The notes under the pieces are model-generated. The model saw only the letters and a list, made by a program, of their open reading frames with translations, was not told the DNA's origin and made no database searches. The translations under genes and the position numbers were made by a program. From Streptomyces rugosispiralis (GTDB taxonomy: Bacteria; Actinomycetota; Actinomycetes; Streptomycetales; Streptomycetaceae), in the NCBI RefSeq assembly GCF_024505145.1, contig NZ_JANIAA010000043.1:20794-84793 (forward strand): 64,000 nt of DNA, in the 5' to 3' direction. This document shows, one piece after another, positions 16,281 through 24,267 of this stretch; positions within the stretch are counted from its first letter, which is position 1, and each line of letters opens with the position of its first letter.

Positions 16281-17074
16281 GATCGGGAATCTCCGTTCCG
16301 CTCGGGCAGCACGCCGCCGAAGCGGCGATCGCGTTGCCGGTAGGTGTGCAGGCATTCGAGGAAGTGCGGCGCGCGGAAGTCGGGCCACAACACGGCCGGG
16401 AAGACCCATTCCGCGTAGGCGACCTGCCAGAGCATGAAGTTGGAGATGCGCTGTTCCCCCGAGGTCCGGATGACCAGGTCCACGTCGGGTGTGTCGGGGA
16501 AGGGCAGATGGGCGGCGAAACTCCGCTCGTCCACCGACTCGGCCGCCACCCCCGCGCGGATCAGCGACCGTGCGGCCGCGACGATGTCCCCGCGGCCGCC
16601 GTGATCGAACGCGACGGTCAAGGTCATACCTCGGTTGTCGCCGGTCAGTGTCATCAGGTCGGCGAAGTCGCGTGCCAGCCCCCGAGGGATCCTCGGGTCG
16701 CTCACCCCGAGGAAGCGGCAGCGGATCCCCCGCACGTGCAGCAGCGGCGCGTGCTTGCGCACCACCGCGCGCACCAGCCGCATCAAATAGTCGACCTCGG
16801 CACCCGGCCGGCTCCAGTTCTCGGTGGAGAAGGCGTACAGGCTCAGCCACTCCACGCCCGCGGCCCGAGCCGCCTCGATGACGTCGATGACGGTCGTCTC
16901 CGCCGCCCGGTGACCTGACGTACGCGGCAGCGACCGCTGGGCCGCCCACCGTCCGTTCCCGTCCATCACACACGCCACGTGACGCGGCACCCCGAGCGAC
17001 CGGTCACCATCGGCGAACCGCGACGCGGAAGTGGGATCGGCGAACGCGTCGCCCGCGGTGTGCCCAGCTATCAC
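16277..17074 (-). CDS. cis-prenyl (polyprenyl/undecaprenyl) diphosphate synthase-like
   Basis: 265 residues. Hallmarks of the cis-prenyltransferase family in order: HVACVMDGNGRWA (catalytic Asp, structural P-loop), GHRAAETT, LSLYAFSTENWSRP, FDHGGRGDI and VDLVIRTSGEQRISNFMLWQ with EWVFP. It condenses isopentenyl diphosphate in cis. The chain length is not readable; this is probably an accessory copy, not the housekeeping UppS. The GTG start at 17074 is chosen for GGGGAGGG upstream; longer N-termini look non-coding. It overlaps the DUF2236 oxygenase start and lies back-to-back with the cslA remnant, whose 5' part it appears to have replaced. Confidence 0.9.
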   Translation of the reverse strand: MIAGHTAGDAFADPTSASRFADGDRSLGVPRHVACVMDGNGRWAAQRSLPRTSGHRAAETTVIDVIEAARAAGVEWLSLYAFSTENWSRPGAEVDYLMRLVRAVVRKHAPLLHVRGIRCRFLGVSDPRIPRGLARDFADLMTLTGDNRGMTLTVAFDHGGRGDIVAAARSLIRAGVAAESVDERSFAAHLPFPDTPDVDLVIRTSGEQRISNFMLWQVAYAEWVFPAVLWPDFRAPHFLECLHTYRQRDRRFGGVLPERNGDSRS

Positions 17075-17297
17075 GGCAGCCCTCCCCTTGGCCCGCCACC
17101 ACAGATCGACACGGCGATCGCGCCTGAAGCAGGGTGCCATCCCCCGAGCCCGAATGGCGCACCAGAGCCACATATTCACCCTTGGAACTGTTGTCCGAAT
17201 TCACTGGCACCGAGGCCGATTTCCAGCCGGACGCGGACACCCACCCCTTGCCCACGTTTCTCCCCATGAGCCCGAGGGGTCCGGCGGGGTAGCCGGA

Positions 17298-17621
17298 ATG
17301 GTCATGACGGCGCTGGCCGCGCCCATTTACGCCCGCTCGCTGCTCGATACCGTGCTGCGCCGCAAGAGCCGCTTCGTGGTGACGCCGAAGGGCGACTCGG
17401 CGAGCCCCGACACCCTCTTCGGCACCTTCCGGATCCATCTTTTCTTCCTGGTGGTCTTCGGCGGGTCGCTCGCCTCTTCCTTCCACTTCGGCCACAGTCA
17501 TCCCGCGATGACCGTTTGGGCATCACTTGCCCTGGCTGTCACAGCCGCGCCGATCATCGCCTGGCGGTGGACCGTCCGCCAGGAGAAACGGAACACGCAG
17601 CCCGCCCTTGGGGGACGATAA
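17298..17621 (+). pseudogene. cslA: cslA remnant (C-terminal ~107 residues only)
   Basis: The frame encodes APIYARSLLDTVLRRKSRFV then VTPKGDSASPDTLFGTFRIH and two membrane helices (IHLFFLVVFGGSLASSFHF; MTVWASLALAVTAAPIIAW). This is the C-terminal end of the GT2 family cellulose-synthase-like protein CslA. It sits exactly where cslA belongs, three bases before glxA. CslA is normally about 650 residues with a cytoplasmic GT2 domain; none of that domain is present here. Upstream, similarity ends near 17290 and the uppS-like gene lies in the opposite orientation. First in-frame ATG is at 17298. Read as a truncated, non-functional synthase, though the fragment could still be translated. Confidence 0.75.
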
Positions 17622-17624
17622 GAA

Positions 17625-19571
17625 GTGAAGTACCGACCGAGTCGCCGCACCCGCCGCTTCGGGATCGGTGCGGCGGCCATCTTCGTGCTGGCCGGGATGA
17701 ACGGCCCGGCCCTCTACCGTTTCAGCTCGGACAAGTACCACGCGTACAAAATCAACCAACCGGAGTACAAGGCGGAGAACGGCCACTGGGATGTGGTCGA
17801 TGTCCCCGAGGAATACCGGATCAACACGATCCACGCCGCCCTGCTGCACACCGGAAAGGTGCTGCTGGTGGCCGGCTCCGGGAACAACGCCAAGAACTTC
17901 GCCGCCAAATCCTTCCGCAGCGTCCTGTGGGCCCCGGAGAAGAACACCTTCACCAACATTCCCACCCCCAAGGACCTCTTCTGCTCCGGGCACAGCCAGC
18001 TCCCGGACGGAAAGCTGCTGGTGGCGGGCGGCACCCAGCGCTATGAGAAGCTCAAGGGCAATGTCGAGAAGGCGGGCGGACTGATGTTCGTCCACAACGA
18101 GAGCCCCGACAAGCCGAAGACCCTCCCCGCCGGGACCCGCTTCACCGGGAAGGAGAACGGCAAGACCTTCGAGTCCAAGGACCCGATTCTCGTGCCACGC
18201 GCGACGAAGAGCAAGAACCGCAAGGGGAAGGTCACCGTCACCGCGAGCACGGTGCGGGTCTATGTGGAGGCGTTGCGCAAGGGGAAGAAATACCAGACCG
18301 GAACCGAGGACAATTACCGGATCTCCGGGCTGAAGGGAAAGGACAAGCGGAACTTCTACGGGATCGCCCAGAAGCTGTCGTTCGACAAGAAGGACTTCCA
18401 GGGCATCAAGCAGGCGTATGAGTTCGACCCGAAAGCCGAGCGGTATATCCCGGTCGATCCGATGAACGAGGCCCGCTGGTACCCGACTCTGACCCCCCTC
18501 CAGGACGGCAAGGTGCTCGCGGTCTCCGGGCTGGACGAGATCGGCCAGGTGGTGCCGGGGAAGAACGAGATCTACGACCCCAAGACAAACAAGTGGAAGT
18601 ACCTGCCCAAGAAGCGCTTCTTCCCGACGTACCCCGCGCTGTTCCTGACCGACAAGGGCCGGATCTTCTACACCGGCTCGAACGCCGGATACGGCCCTGA
18701 GAACAAGGGCCGCACGCCCGGTATCTGGGATCTGAAGACCAACCGGTTCGACGTGGTCCCGGGCATCAGCGACTCGGACGCCCTGGAGACGTCGATGTCG
18801 GTGCTGCTGCCGCCCGCACAGGACCAGCGGTACATGGTGCAGGGCGGGGGCGGGGTCGGCGAGGACCCCAAGTCCACGGCGAAGACCCGGATCGTCGATC
18901 TGCATGCCGATAAGCCGCGGTTCCGCGATGGCCCGGATCTGTATGCGAAGGCGCGCTATCCGAGCAGTGTGATCCTCCCCGATGACACCGTTCTGACCAC
19001 GAACGGCTCGGGCGACTACCGGGGCCGCGGCGCCACCAATGTGCTGAAGGCCGAGCTCTACACCCCGAAGAGCAACACCTCGCGCGCGGTGGCCGATCCA
19101 CTGGTGGGCCGCAACTACCACTCGGGGGCGCTGCTCCTGCCGGACGGCCGGGTCATGACCTTCGGCTCGGACTCGCTCTTCGCCGACAAGGCCAACACCA
19201 AGCCGGGTGAGTTCCAGCAGCAGATCGACCTCTACACCCCGCCGTATCTCTTCCGCGACTCCCGTCCGAAGCTCACCGACACCGCGCCCAGGACGGTCAA
19301 GCTCGGCGGGAAGACCACCTACCGGACCGCGCAGGCGTCGGCGATCACCAAGATGCGGCTGATCCGGCCCGGCTCCTTCACCCATGTGACCAATGTCGAG
19401 CAGCGGTCGATCGCCCTCGACTTCACGCGGTCGAAGGACGGGGTGACGGTGACCCTGCCGAAGGACTCGTCCATGGTGCCGCCGGGGTGGTACATGCTCA
19501 ACGCGGTGGACGGCCAGGGGACGCCGTCGAAGGCGGTGTGGGTGAAGGTGCCCGCCCCCACGAAGAAGTGA
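17625..19571 (+). CDS. glxA: GlxA, mononuclear copper-radical oxidase (galactose oxidase-like)
   Basis: 648 residues. An N-terminal membrane anchor (RRTRRFGIGAAAIFVLAGMN) precedes a seven-bladed Kelch-type beta-propeller and a C-terminal Ig-like domain. Active-site motifs fit the Cys-Tyr cofactor: DLFCSGHSQ (crosslinked Cys), GGTQRYEKLKG (crosslinked Tyr), NEARWYPTLTP, GRNYHSGALLLPDGR (Tyr and His ligands) and FTHVTNVEQRS (third His). In Streptomyces GlxA oxidises a beta-glucan made by CslA at hyphal tips and is needed for morphology. GTG start; preceding stop 3 bases upstream. Here its CslA partner is truncated, so GlxA may be an orphan or a second copy. Confidence 0.95.
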   Translation: MKYRPSRRTRRFGIGAAAIFVLAGMNGPALYRFSSDKYHAYKINQPEYKAENGHWDVVDVPEEYRINTIHAALLHTGKVLLVAGSGNNAKNFAAKSFRSVLWAPEKNTFTNIPTPKDLFCSGHSQLPDGKLLVAGGTQRYEKLKGNVEKAGGLMFVHNESPDKPKTLPAGTRFTGKENGKTFESKDPILVPRATKSKNRKGKVTVTASTVRVYVEALRKGKKYQTGTEDNYRISGLKGKDKRNFYGIAQKLSFDKKDFQGIKQAYEFDPKAERYIPVDPMNEARWYPTLTPLQDGKVLAVSGLDEIGQVVPGKNEIYDPKTNKWKYLPKKRFFPTYPALFLTDKGRIFYTGSNAGYGPENKGRTPGIWDLKTNRFDVVPGISDSDALETSMSVLLPPAQDQRYMVQGGGGVGEDPKSTAKTRIVDLHADKPRFRDGPDLYAKARYPSSVILPDDTVLTTNGSGDYRGRGATNVLKAELYTPKSNTSRAVADPLVGRNYHSGALLLPDGRVMTFGSDSLFADKANTKPGEFQQQIDLYTPPYLFRDSRPKLTDTAPRTVKLGGKTTYRTAQASAITKMRLIRPGSFTHVTNVEQRSIALDFTRSKDGVTVTLPKDSSMVPPGWYMLNAVDGQGTPSKAVWVKVPAPTKK

Positions 19572-19590
19572 CGGCCGTCCAGCCGTGCTT

Positions 19591-20661
19591 CTAGCTGTCC
19601 TTCCTGCTGTCCTTACGGTCGGCGTTACGGGCGAGATCGAGCGCGTACCGGGGCCACCACCGACCCGCGGTGGGACCGCCCTTGCAGGTACCGTCCGACT
19701 CGCCCGGACGCTTGATCCACAGATAGGCGTCGATCCGCTTGTCCCCGGTGTCGACGGTCGGCCGCTCGCCCAGCGCCCGGCCCTTCGGGTTGCACCACGC
19801 CTGCGGGTCGTTCTTCCCCGGGGCCGGGCCATTGCCGTTACGGCTGGTGTCGATCACGAAGGGCTTGCCGCCGAGCAGCGCGGACAGCCGCTTGCCGTAC
19901 GCCCGGTTCTCCTGGGTCGTCTGGTAGTTCGAGGTATTCAGCGCGAAGCCGTCGGCCTTACGGATACCGGCACGCTTCAGCGGCTCGACCATCCGGCGCG
20001 GGTCCTTGATCCAGTGCGGGTTCCCGGCGTCCAGATAGACCTTGGTGCGGGGCAGCCCCTTGAGCTTGTCCACGGCACCGGTCAGTAAGTCGTACCGCTC
20101 CTCGTGGAACTTCTTGGGCGTACAGCCGTCCACCGCGTGCGGCAGCGCGTCGGGCTCCAGGATGACCGTCGCCCGGCGGTCGCCGATCCCCCGGACCGTC
20201 CTGTCCAGCCAGGCGCGATAGGCGTCGCCGTCGGCCGCGCCGCCCTTGGAGTACTGCCCGCAGTCGCGGTGCGGGATGTTGTAGAAGACCAGCAGCGCAT
20301 CCCGGTTCACCTCGTCCGCGGCCGCGGTGAACCCCCGCGCCTGCCCCTCCGGGTCGTCCACCCCCAGCCACTCCGCGATGGGCTGCTCCGCGATCTTCTC
20401 CATCAGCCTGGCCTCGTCGTCCTCGCCCCTCTTCCGATACGCCGCGACCTGGCGCGCCGCGCTGCCGTCCGGATTCACCCAATAGGGGATCGTGGCCTTG
20501 GGCCGCTGCTTCGGCTGCCTTGCGACCGAGGCATGATCGCTGCCCCCCTCCGAGGCCCCGAAGCACCCGGAGACCACAACGCACGAGAGGAGCGCCCCGG
20601 CGACGGAAACCACGCGAGCACGGGCGACGTGACGCGAACGGCCGGCGCGACTGCCGTACAT
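19591..20661 (-). CDS. cslZ: GH6 endoglucanase lipoprotein of the cslA-glxA locus
   Basis: 356 residues. Lipobox VVSGC near residue 30. The GH6 features are IPYWVNPDGSAARQVAAY, LVFYNIPHRDCGQYS, ATVILEPDALPHAVDGC (catalytic acid Asp), VYLDAGNPHW, FALNTSNYQTT, GKPFVIDTSRNGNG, PQAWCNPKGRALG and AYLWIKRPGESDG (final Asp/Glu region). GH6 enzymes hydrolyse beta-1,4-glucan. This one converges on glxA and corresponds to the small endoglucanase (CslZ) that trims or frees the CslA glycan. The ATG at 20661 has GGGGGAG just upstream. Confidence 0.9.
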   Translation of the reverse strand: MYGSRAGRSRHVARARVVSVAGALLSCVVVSGCFGASEGGSDHASVARQPKQRPKATIPYWVNPDGSAARQVAAYRKRGEDDEARLMEKIAEQPIAEWLGVDDPEGQARGFTAAADEVNRDALLVFYNIPHRDCGQYSKGGAADGDAYRAWLDRTVRGIGDRRATVILEPDALPHAVDGCTPKKFHEERYDLLTGAVDKLKGLPRTKVYLDAGNPHWIKDPRRMVEPLKRAGIRKADGFALNTSNYQTTQENRAYGKRLSALLGGKPFVIDTSRNGNGPAPGKNDPQAWCNPKGRALGERPTVDTGDKRIDAYLWIKRPGESDGTCKGGPTAGRWWPRYALDLARNADRKDSRKDS

Positions 20662-20814
20662 CCACTCCCCCTTGGGTGCACACCCCGGGGAACGAACGGC
20701 GCTCCCCCGGCGGGACAAGACCGGTCGAATCAATCCTTACATACCCCCCCGAACCACCATGCCCTCATCCACAACCCACCCCTCTTTTCGCCCGTACGCC
20801 TGCGATGACTCCGC

Positions 20815-21495
20815 CCCGGCGAACCCCCGGGTGAGATTCGGGGGCTCCGCCCCGCGTGGGGGTGCGGGGGCTCCGCCCCGGGTGGGCGTGCGGGGGCTCC
20901 GCCTCGGTGGGCGTGCGGGGGTCGCCCCAGGTGGAGGTGGGGGCTCCGCCCCGGTGAGGGTGCGGGGGCTTCCCCCGGGCGGGGGAGCCGGGGCTCCGCC
21001 CCAGGTGGAGCTGCAGGGGCGAAGCCCCATGCGGGGCGCGGGGCGCAGTCCCGAACGGGCCCGGAGCGCGGCCGAAAGCGGGGCTTGGGGGGACAGCCCC
21101 GAACGGAGTCTGGGGCGCAGCCCCCAGCGGGGGCTGGGGCACAGCCCCGGGTTGAGGTGCAGGGGGCGGACCCCAAGCGGGGTCTGGGACGGAGTTCGGG
21201 GTGAGGCCTGGGGACGCAGCCCCGGCGAGGCCTGGGACGCAGCCCCGAGCGAGGCCTGGGGACGCAGCCCCGAGTGAGGCCTGGGGACGCAGCCCCGGCG
21301 GGGCCTGGGACGCAGCCCCGAGTGAGGCCTGGGGCGGGGCCCCGGGCGGGGGCTGGGACGCAGCCCCGAGCGAGGCCTGGGGACGCAGCCCCGGCGGGGC
21401 CTGGGACGGAGCCCCGGGTGGGGGCTGGGGCGGAGCCCCGGGTGGGGGCTGGGGCGGGGCCCCGGGTGGGGGTGCAGGGGGGAGTCCCATGGTTT
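20815..21495. repeat. array of GC-rich palindromic intergenic repeats
   Basis: About 680 bp of tandem-like units of roughly 25-36 bp built on cores such as ggggctccgccccgg and ctggggacgcagccccgg. Each core can fold into a hairpin. The array fills the space between the sortase F stop and the GH6 promoter. The reading frames through it (Ala/Pro/Gly/Trp repeats) are artefacts. A second array lies at 41640-42295. Confidence 0.9.
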
Positions 21496-21549
21496 CGGGA
21501 AGGGGCGGGGTGGGGAATTGCTCGCCGCAGGCGCCGCCCGTCACATCGG

Positions 21550-22269
21550 CTAGTGCGGTGCATTGCGGCTGCCCGCCGACACGTTGTCGGGGGACCGCAT
21601 CGTGCCCGTCAGGTAGGCCGAGACGACGATGTTCGCCGAATACGTCCGGGTCGAGCGGTTGTACTTGCCCCCGCACGTGATCAGCCGCAGCTCCGCGCGG
21701 TCATGGGACCGCGACCCGTACACCCGTCGCGCGTCGAAGTGCTTCTCCGGCACCACCTCGACGTCCTCGACCGTGAACTCCGCCGTCGTCCCGTCCGACC
21801 GCGCGACCCGCACCCGCTCCCCCCGCTTGAGGTCGCTCAGCTCGTGGAAGACCGCCGGTTTGTTCTTCGTGTCCAGGTGGCCGACCAGCAGCGCGGCGCC
21901 CGGGGAGCCGGGTTCGGGGCCGGCGCGGTACCAGCCGACCGTGCCGGGGCGGCTGAAGGGCGGGGGCTTCACCGCTCCGTCGCGGTCGAGGCCGCTGGCG
22001 ACGATCGGGGCGCGGACCCCCGCCGCCTCGATCACCACTCGCCGCGGCTGGGCGGAGGCCAGCGGCGCGTGCGCCGGGGGCAGCGGATGGGCGGACGGCC
22101 GCCCGACCGCGGCCACGTCCCCGGTCATCGGCGCCGGACCCCCCGTCCCCTCCGTCGTGTCCCGGCCCCACATCCACAGGCCCAGCAGCAGCGCCGCCCA
22201 GGCGAGTCCGATGGCCGGCCGCCCGAGGCCGGAGAAGCGATTCCCGATGCCGTCCATGTGTCCGTCCAT
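21550..22269 (-). CDS. class F sortase
   Basis: 239 residues. A single N-terminal membrane helix (RPAIGLAWAALLLGLWMWG) is followed by a Pro-rich linker and the sortase barrel: RVVIEAAGVRAPIV, VGWYRAGPEPGSPGAALLVG, catalytic His in VGHLDT, Cys in LRLITCGGKYN, and Arg in NRSTRTYSANIVV. The GHLDT...TCGG pattern typifies actinobacterial class F enzymes. It lies 23 bp downstream of a secreted protein gene on the same strand, a common arrangement of uncertain meaning. Start taken at 22269; an ATG at 22257 is possible. Confidence 0.9.
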   Translation of the reverse strand: MDGHMDGIGNRFSGLGRPAIGLAWAALLLGLWMWGRDTTEGTGGPAPMTGDVAAVGRPSAHPLPPAHAPLASAQPRRVVIEAAGVRAPIVASGLDRDGAVKPPPFSRPGTVGWYRAGPEPGSPGAALLVGHLDTKNKPAVFHELSDLKRGERVRVARSDGTTAEFTVEDVEVVPEKHFDARRVYGSRSHDRAELRLITCGGKYNRSTRTYSANIVVSAYLTGTMRSPDNVSAGSRNAPH

Positions 22270-22292
22270 CTCGGTATCCAGATCGGTGGCGA

Positions 22293-22883
22293 TCAGCTCG
22301 CGGTACGGGAGGGATGGCGGCGGCGGTGGACCGCGAGGCCGCCGACGGCCACGGCCGTACCGCCGGAGAGCACCAGGCCGTACGCCTCCGCGGCGCCGAT
22401 GTCGTCGCGTGGCCGCGCCTCGTCCGGCGCGGTGCCGCCCCCGCCGGCGCGGACGGGGGCGACGGGCGAGGGCGGGCGCTCCACGGCGAGGGCGACGCCG
22501 CCCGCGCCGTCCTGCCCGGCCCCGCCCGTACCCTCCGCGTCCGTTCCGTCCCCGCGTACGAGGCCGCCGCCCGCGCAGTCCAGGGTGACCCGGTGCGCCC
22601 CCTTGGCCGCCGTCGAGCGGATCGTCGCCTCGCTGAAGAGCGCGTCGCCTTCGGGCGTCAGCTCCGCGTCATCCACGAACACCGGCGACGAGGCGGTGGC
22701 CATCCGGTCCGGGCAGCCGAAGGCCCAGACCTCGACCTCGGCGCCGGGGGCGAGGGCCCGCGGACTGATCCGGATCGTGGTGGTGGCGGAGTGGCGCTGG
22801 TCGGCCAGGGCCGGAACGGCGGCCGTCACCGCCGCGACGGCGGCGCATGCTGCGGTACAGAGAGTGAGTGCGACAACGCGCAT
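22293..22883 (-). CDS. secreted protein paired with sortase F
   Basis: 196 residues. The signal peptide (MRVVALTLCTAACAAVAAVT...) is cleaved after ALA. The mature domain ATTTIRISPRALAPGAEVEV, then WAFGCPD and VTLDCAGGG with two cysteines, looks like a small Ig-like fold. An acidic Gly/Ala linker, a hydrophobic segment (YGLVLSGGTAVAVGGLAV) and a basic tail HRRRHPSR follow. There is no LPXTG, so retention is through the C-terminal helix. The ATG at 22883 is preceded by GGGAGG. Co-transcribed with the sortase; function unknown. Confidence 0.8.
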   Translation of the reverse strand: MRVVALTLCTAACAAVAAVTAAVPALADQRHSATTTIRISPRALAPGAEVEVWAFGCPDRMATASSPVFVDDAELTPEGDALFSEATIRSTAAKGAHRVTLDCAGGGLVRGDGTDAEGTGGAGQDGAGGVALAVERPPSPVAPVRAGGGGTAPDEARPRDDIGAAEAYGLVLSGGTAVAVGGLAVHRRRHPSRTAS

Positions 22884-23029
22884 GGTGAAACCTCCCGATA
22901 CCAAGAGGCTCACGCGCCCGGCAGGGCCCCGCATCCGCTGCGGGCGCCTACTGCGCCATCCGGGGCACGGGGCTCACCGGGGGGTCACGCCAACGCTCAC
23001 CGACGGGTTGCGCCACGCTCACCGACGGG

Positions 23030-23812
23030 TCAGGCGATGCGTTCCACGAGGTCCTCGATGGACTCGACGACCGTGGACGGGCGGTACGGGTACCGGTCCA
23101 CCTCTGCCGCCTTGGTCACCCCGGTGAGCACCAGGAAGGTCTCCATACCGGCCTCGAGCCCGGCCCGCACATCCGTGTCCATCCGGTCGCCGATCATCGC
23201 GCTGGACTCGGAGTGGGCACCGATCGCGTTCAGCCCGGACCGCATCATCAGCGGGTTGGGCTTGCCGACGAAGTAGGGCTCCTGGCCGGTGGCCTTGGTG
23301 ATCAGTGCGGCCACGGAGCCGGTGGCGGGCAGCGCGCCCTCCGCCGAGGGGCCGATCTCATCGGGGTTGGTGGCGATGAACCGCGCGCCGTCGTTGATCA
23401 GCCGGATGGCCTTGGTGAGCGCCTCGAAGCTGTACGTACGGGTCTCGCCGAGCACCACATAGTCCGGCTCGACATCCGTAAGGACGTAGCCGATGTCGTG
23501 CAGCGCGGTGGTCAGCCCCGCCTCCCCGATGACATACGCGGTGCCGCCGGGGCGCTGCTCGTCCAGGAACTGGGCGCTGGCCAGCGCCGACGTCCAGATG
23601 TTGGCCACCGGAACGTCCAAGCCGATGCGGGACAGCCGGGCATGGAGGTCGCGCGGGGTGTAGATGGAGTTGTTGGTGAGCACCAGAAAGGGCGTGTCCG
23701 AGTCACGCAGCCGTTTGATGAAGGCATCGGCACCGGGCACCGGTATGCCCTCGTGCATCAGCACACCGTCCATGTCGGTGAGCCATGACTTGATCGGCTT
23801 GCGCTCTGCCAC
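23030..23812 (-). CDS. HAD-IIA family phosphatase (NagD-like)
   Basis: 260 residues. HAD motif I is WLTDMDGVLMH (nucleophile and general acid Asp), motif II LVLTNNS, the Lys motif VGKPNPLMM and motif III MIGDRMDTDVRAG. The C2-type cap between motifs II and III marks the NagD/PNPase-like IIA subfamily, which dephosphorylates nucleotides or sugar phosphates such as pyridoxal phosphate. The GTG at 23812 (VAERKPIKSW) follows CGGAGAG; the longer open frame upstream is not protein-like. Stands alone. Confidence 0.9.
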   Translation of the reverse strand: MAERKPIKSWLTDMDGVLMHEGIPVPGADAFIKRLRDSDTPFLVLTNNSIYTPRDLHARLSRIGLDVPVANIWTSALASAQFLDEQRPGGTAYVIGEAGLTTALHDIGYVLTDVEPDYVVLGETRTYSFEALTKAIRLINDGARFIATNPDEIGPSAEGALPATGSVAALITKATGQEPYFVGKPNPLMMRSGLNAIGAHSESSAMIGDRMDTDVRAGLEAGMETFLVLTGVTKAAEVDRYPYRPSTVVESIEDLVERIA

Positions 23813-24035
23813 TGGTTGCTCTCCGCTCGGAATCGACTCAGGCGACGACCTCAGCCTAACCGGGCAAAGTGCTGGGGCGACCGCCCTGTGTTCCGGAGCA
23901 CGCTCCGTTCGCCGTCCGTTCGCGCTCCGTCCCAGCGCGACAGATCCGCACAGGTGTCTGATCCTGGGGAAGGGGCGGAATCCGCCCCTCCGTGGAACGA
24001 GTCGGGCCGTGAGGCCGGACCGTAAGGAGGCCGCG

Positions 24036-24224
24036 ATGGGCATGATGGACAAGCTCAAGGGCGCGATCAGCAAGAACCCTGACAAGGCTCGGAAGGGCGC
24101 CCGTAAGGGGGCCGAGACCGCGGACAAGAAGACCGGCGGCAAGTACTCGGAGCAGATCCAGTCCGGCTCGGACAAGGTCGACGAAGAACTGCGCCGCCGG
24201 GGCGAGGGGCCCCGGGGCCAGTAG
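24036..24224 (+). CDS. MT0933-like small antitoxin-family protein
   Basis: 62 residues, highly charged: MGMMDKLKGAISKNPDKARK, GAETADKKTGGKYSEQIQSG and DKVDEEL. Length and pattern match the Rv0909/MT0933 antitoxin family, common and mostly orphan in actinobacteria. AAGGAGG lies six bases before the ATG. No adjacent toxin gene (Rv0910-like SRPBCC fold) is seen, so a toxin-antitoxin role is uncertain; these proteins may act in stress physiology. Confidence 0.82.
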   Translation: MGMMDKLKGAISKNPDKARKGARKGAETADKKTGGKYSEQIQSGSDKVDEELRRRGEGPRGQ

Positions 24225-24267
24225 TTCGTACCCGCGCCGGATATGAGGGCGCCGGGGCGCGGGAGGC

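Noticed and set aside
16281..16973. N-terminal extension of the DUF2236 gene to 16973
   Set aside because: Overlaps uppS in another frame, is Arg/Gly/Ala-rich and lacks a ribosome site; the ATGA-coupled start at 16280 fits the family.
20815..21495. Possible CRISPR array
   Set aside because: Units have no constant repeat with unique spacers, no cas genes are nearby, and the spacing is irregular.
20672..23127. Long frames rich in Ala/Gly/Pro/Trp repeats
   Set aside because: They read through the palindromic repeat array and antisense to sortase F; composition follows the DNA repeat, not protein selection.
24036..24224. CsbD-family stress protein
   Set aside because: Lacks the CsbD repeat pattern; the spacing of Lys/Asp/Gly blocks fits the MT0933-like family better.
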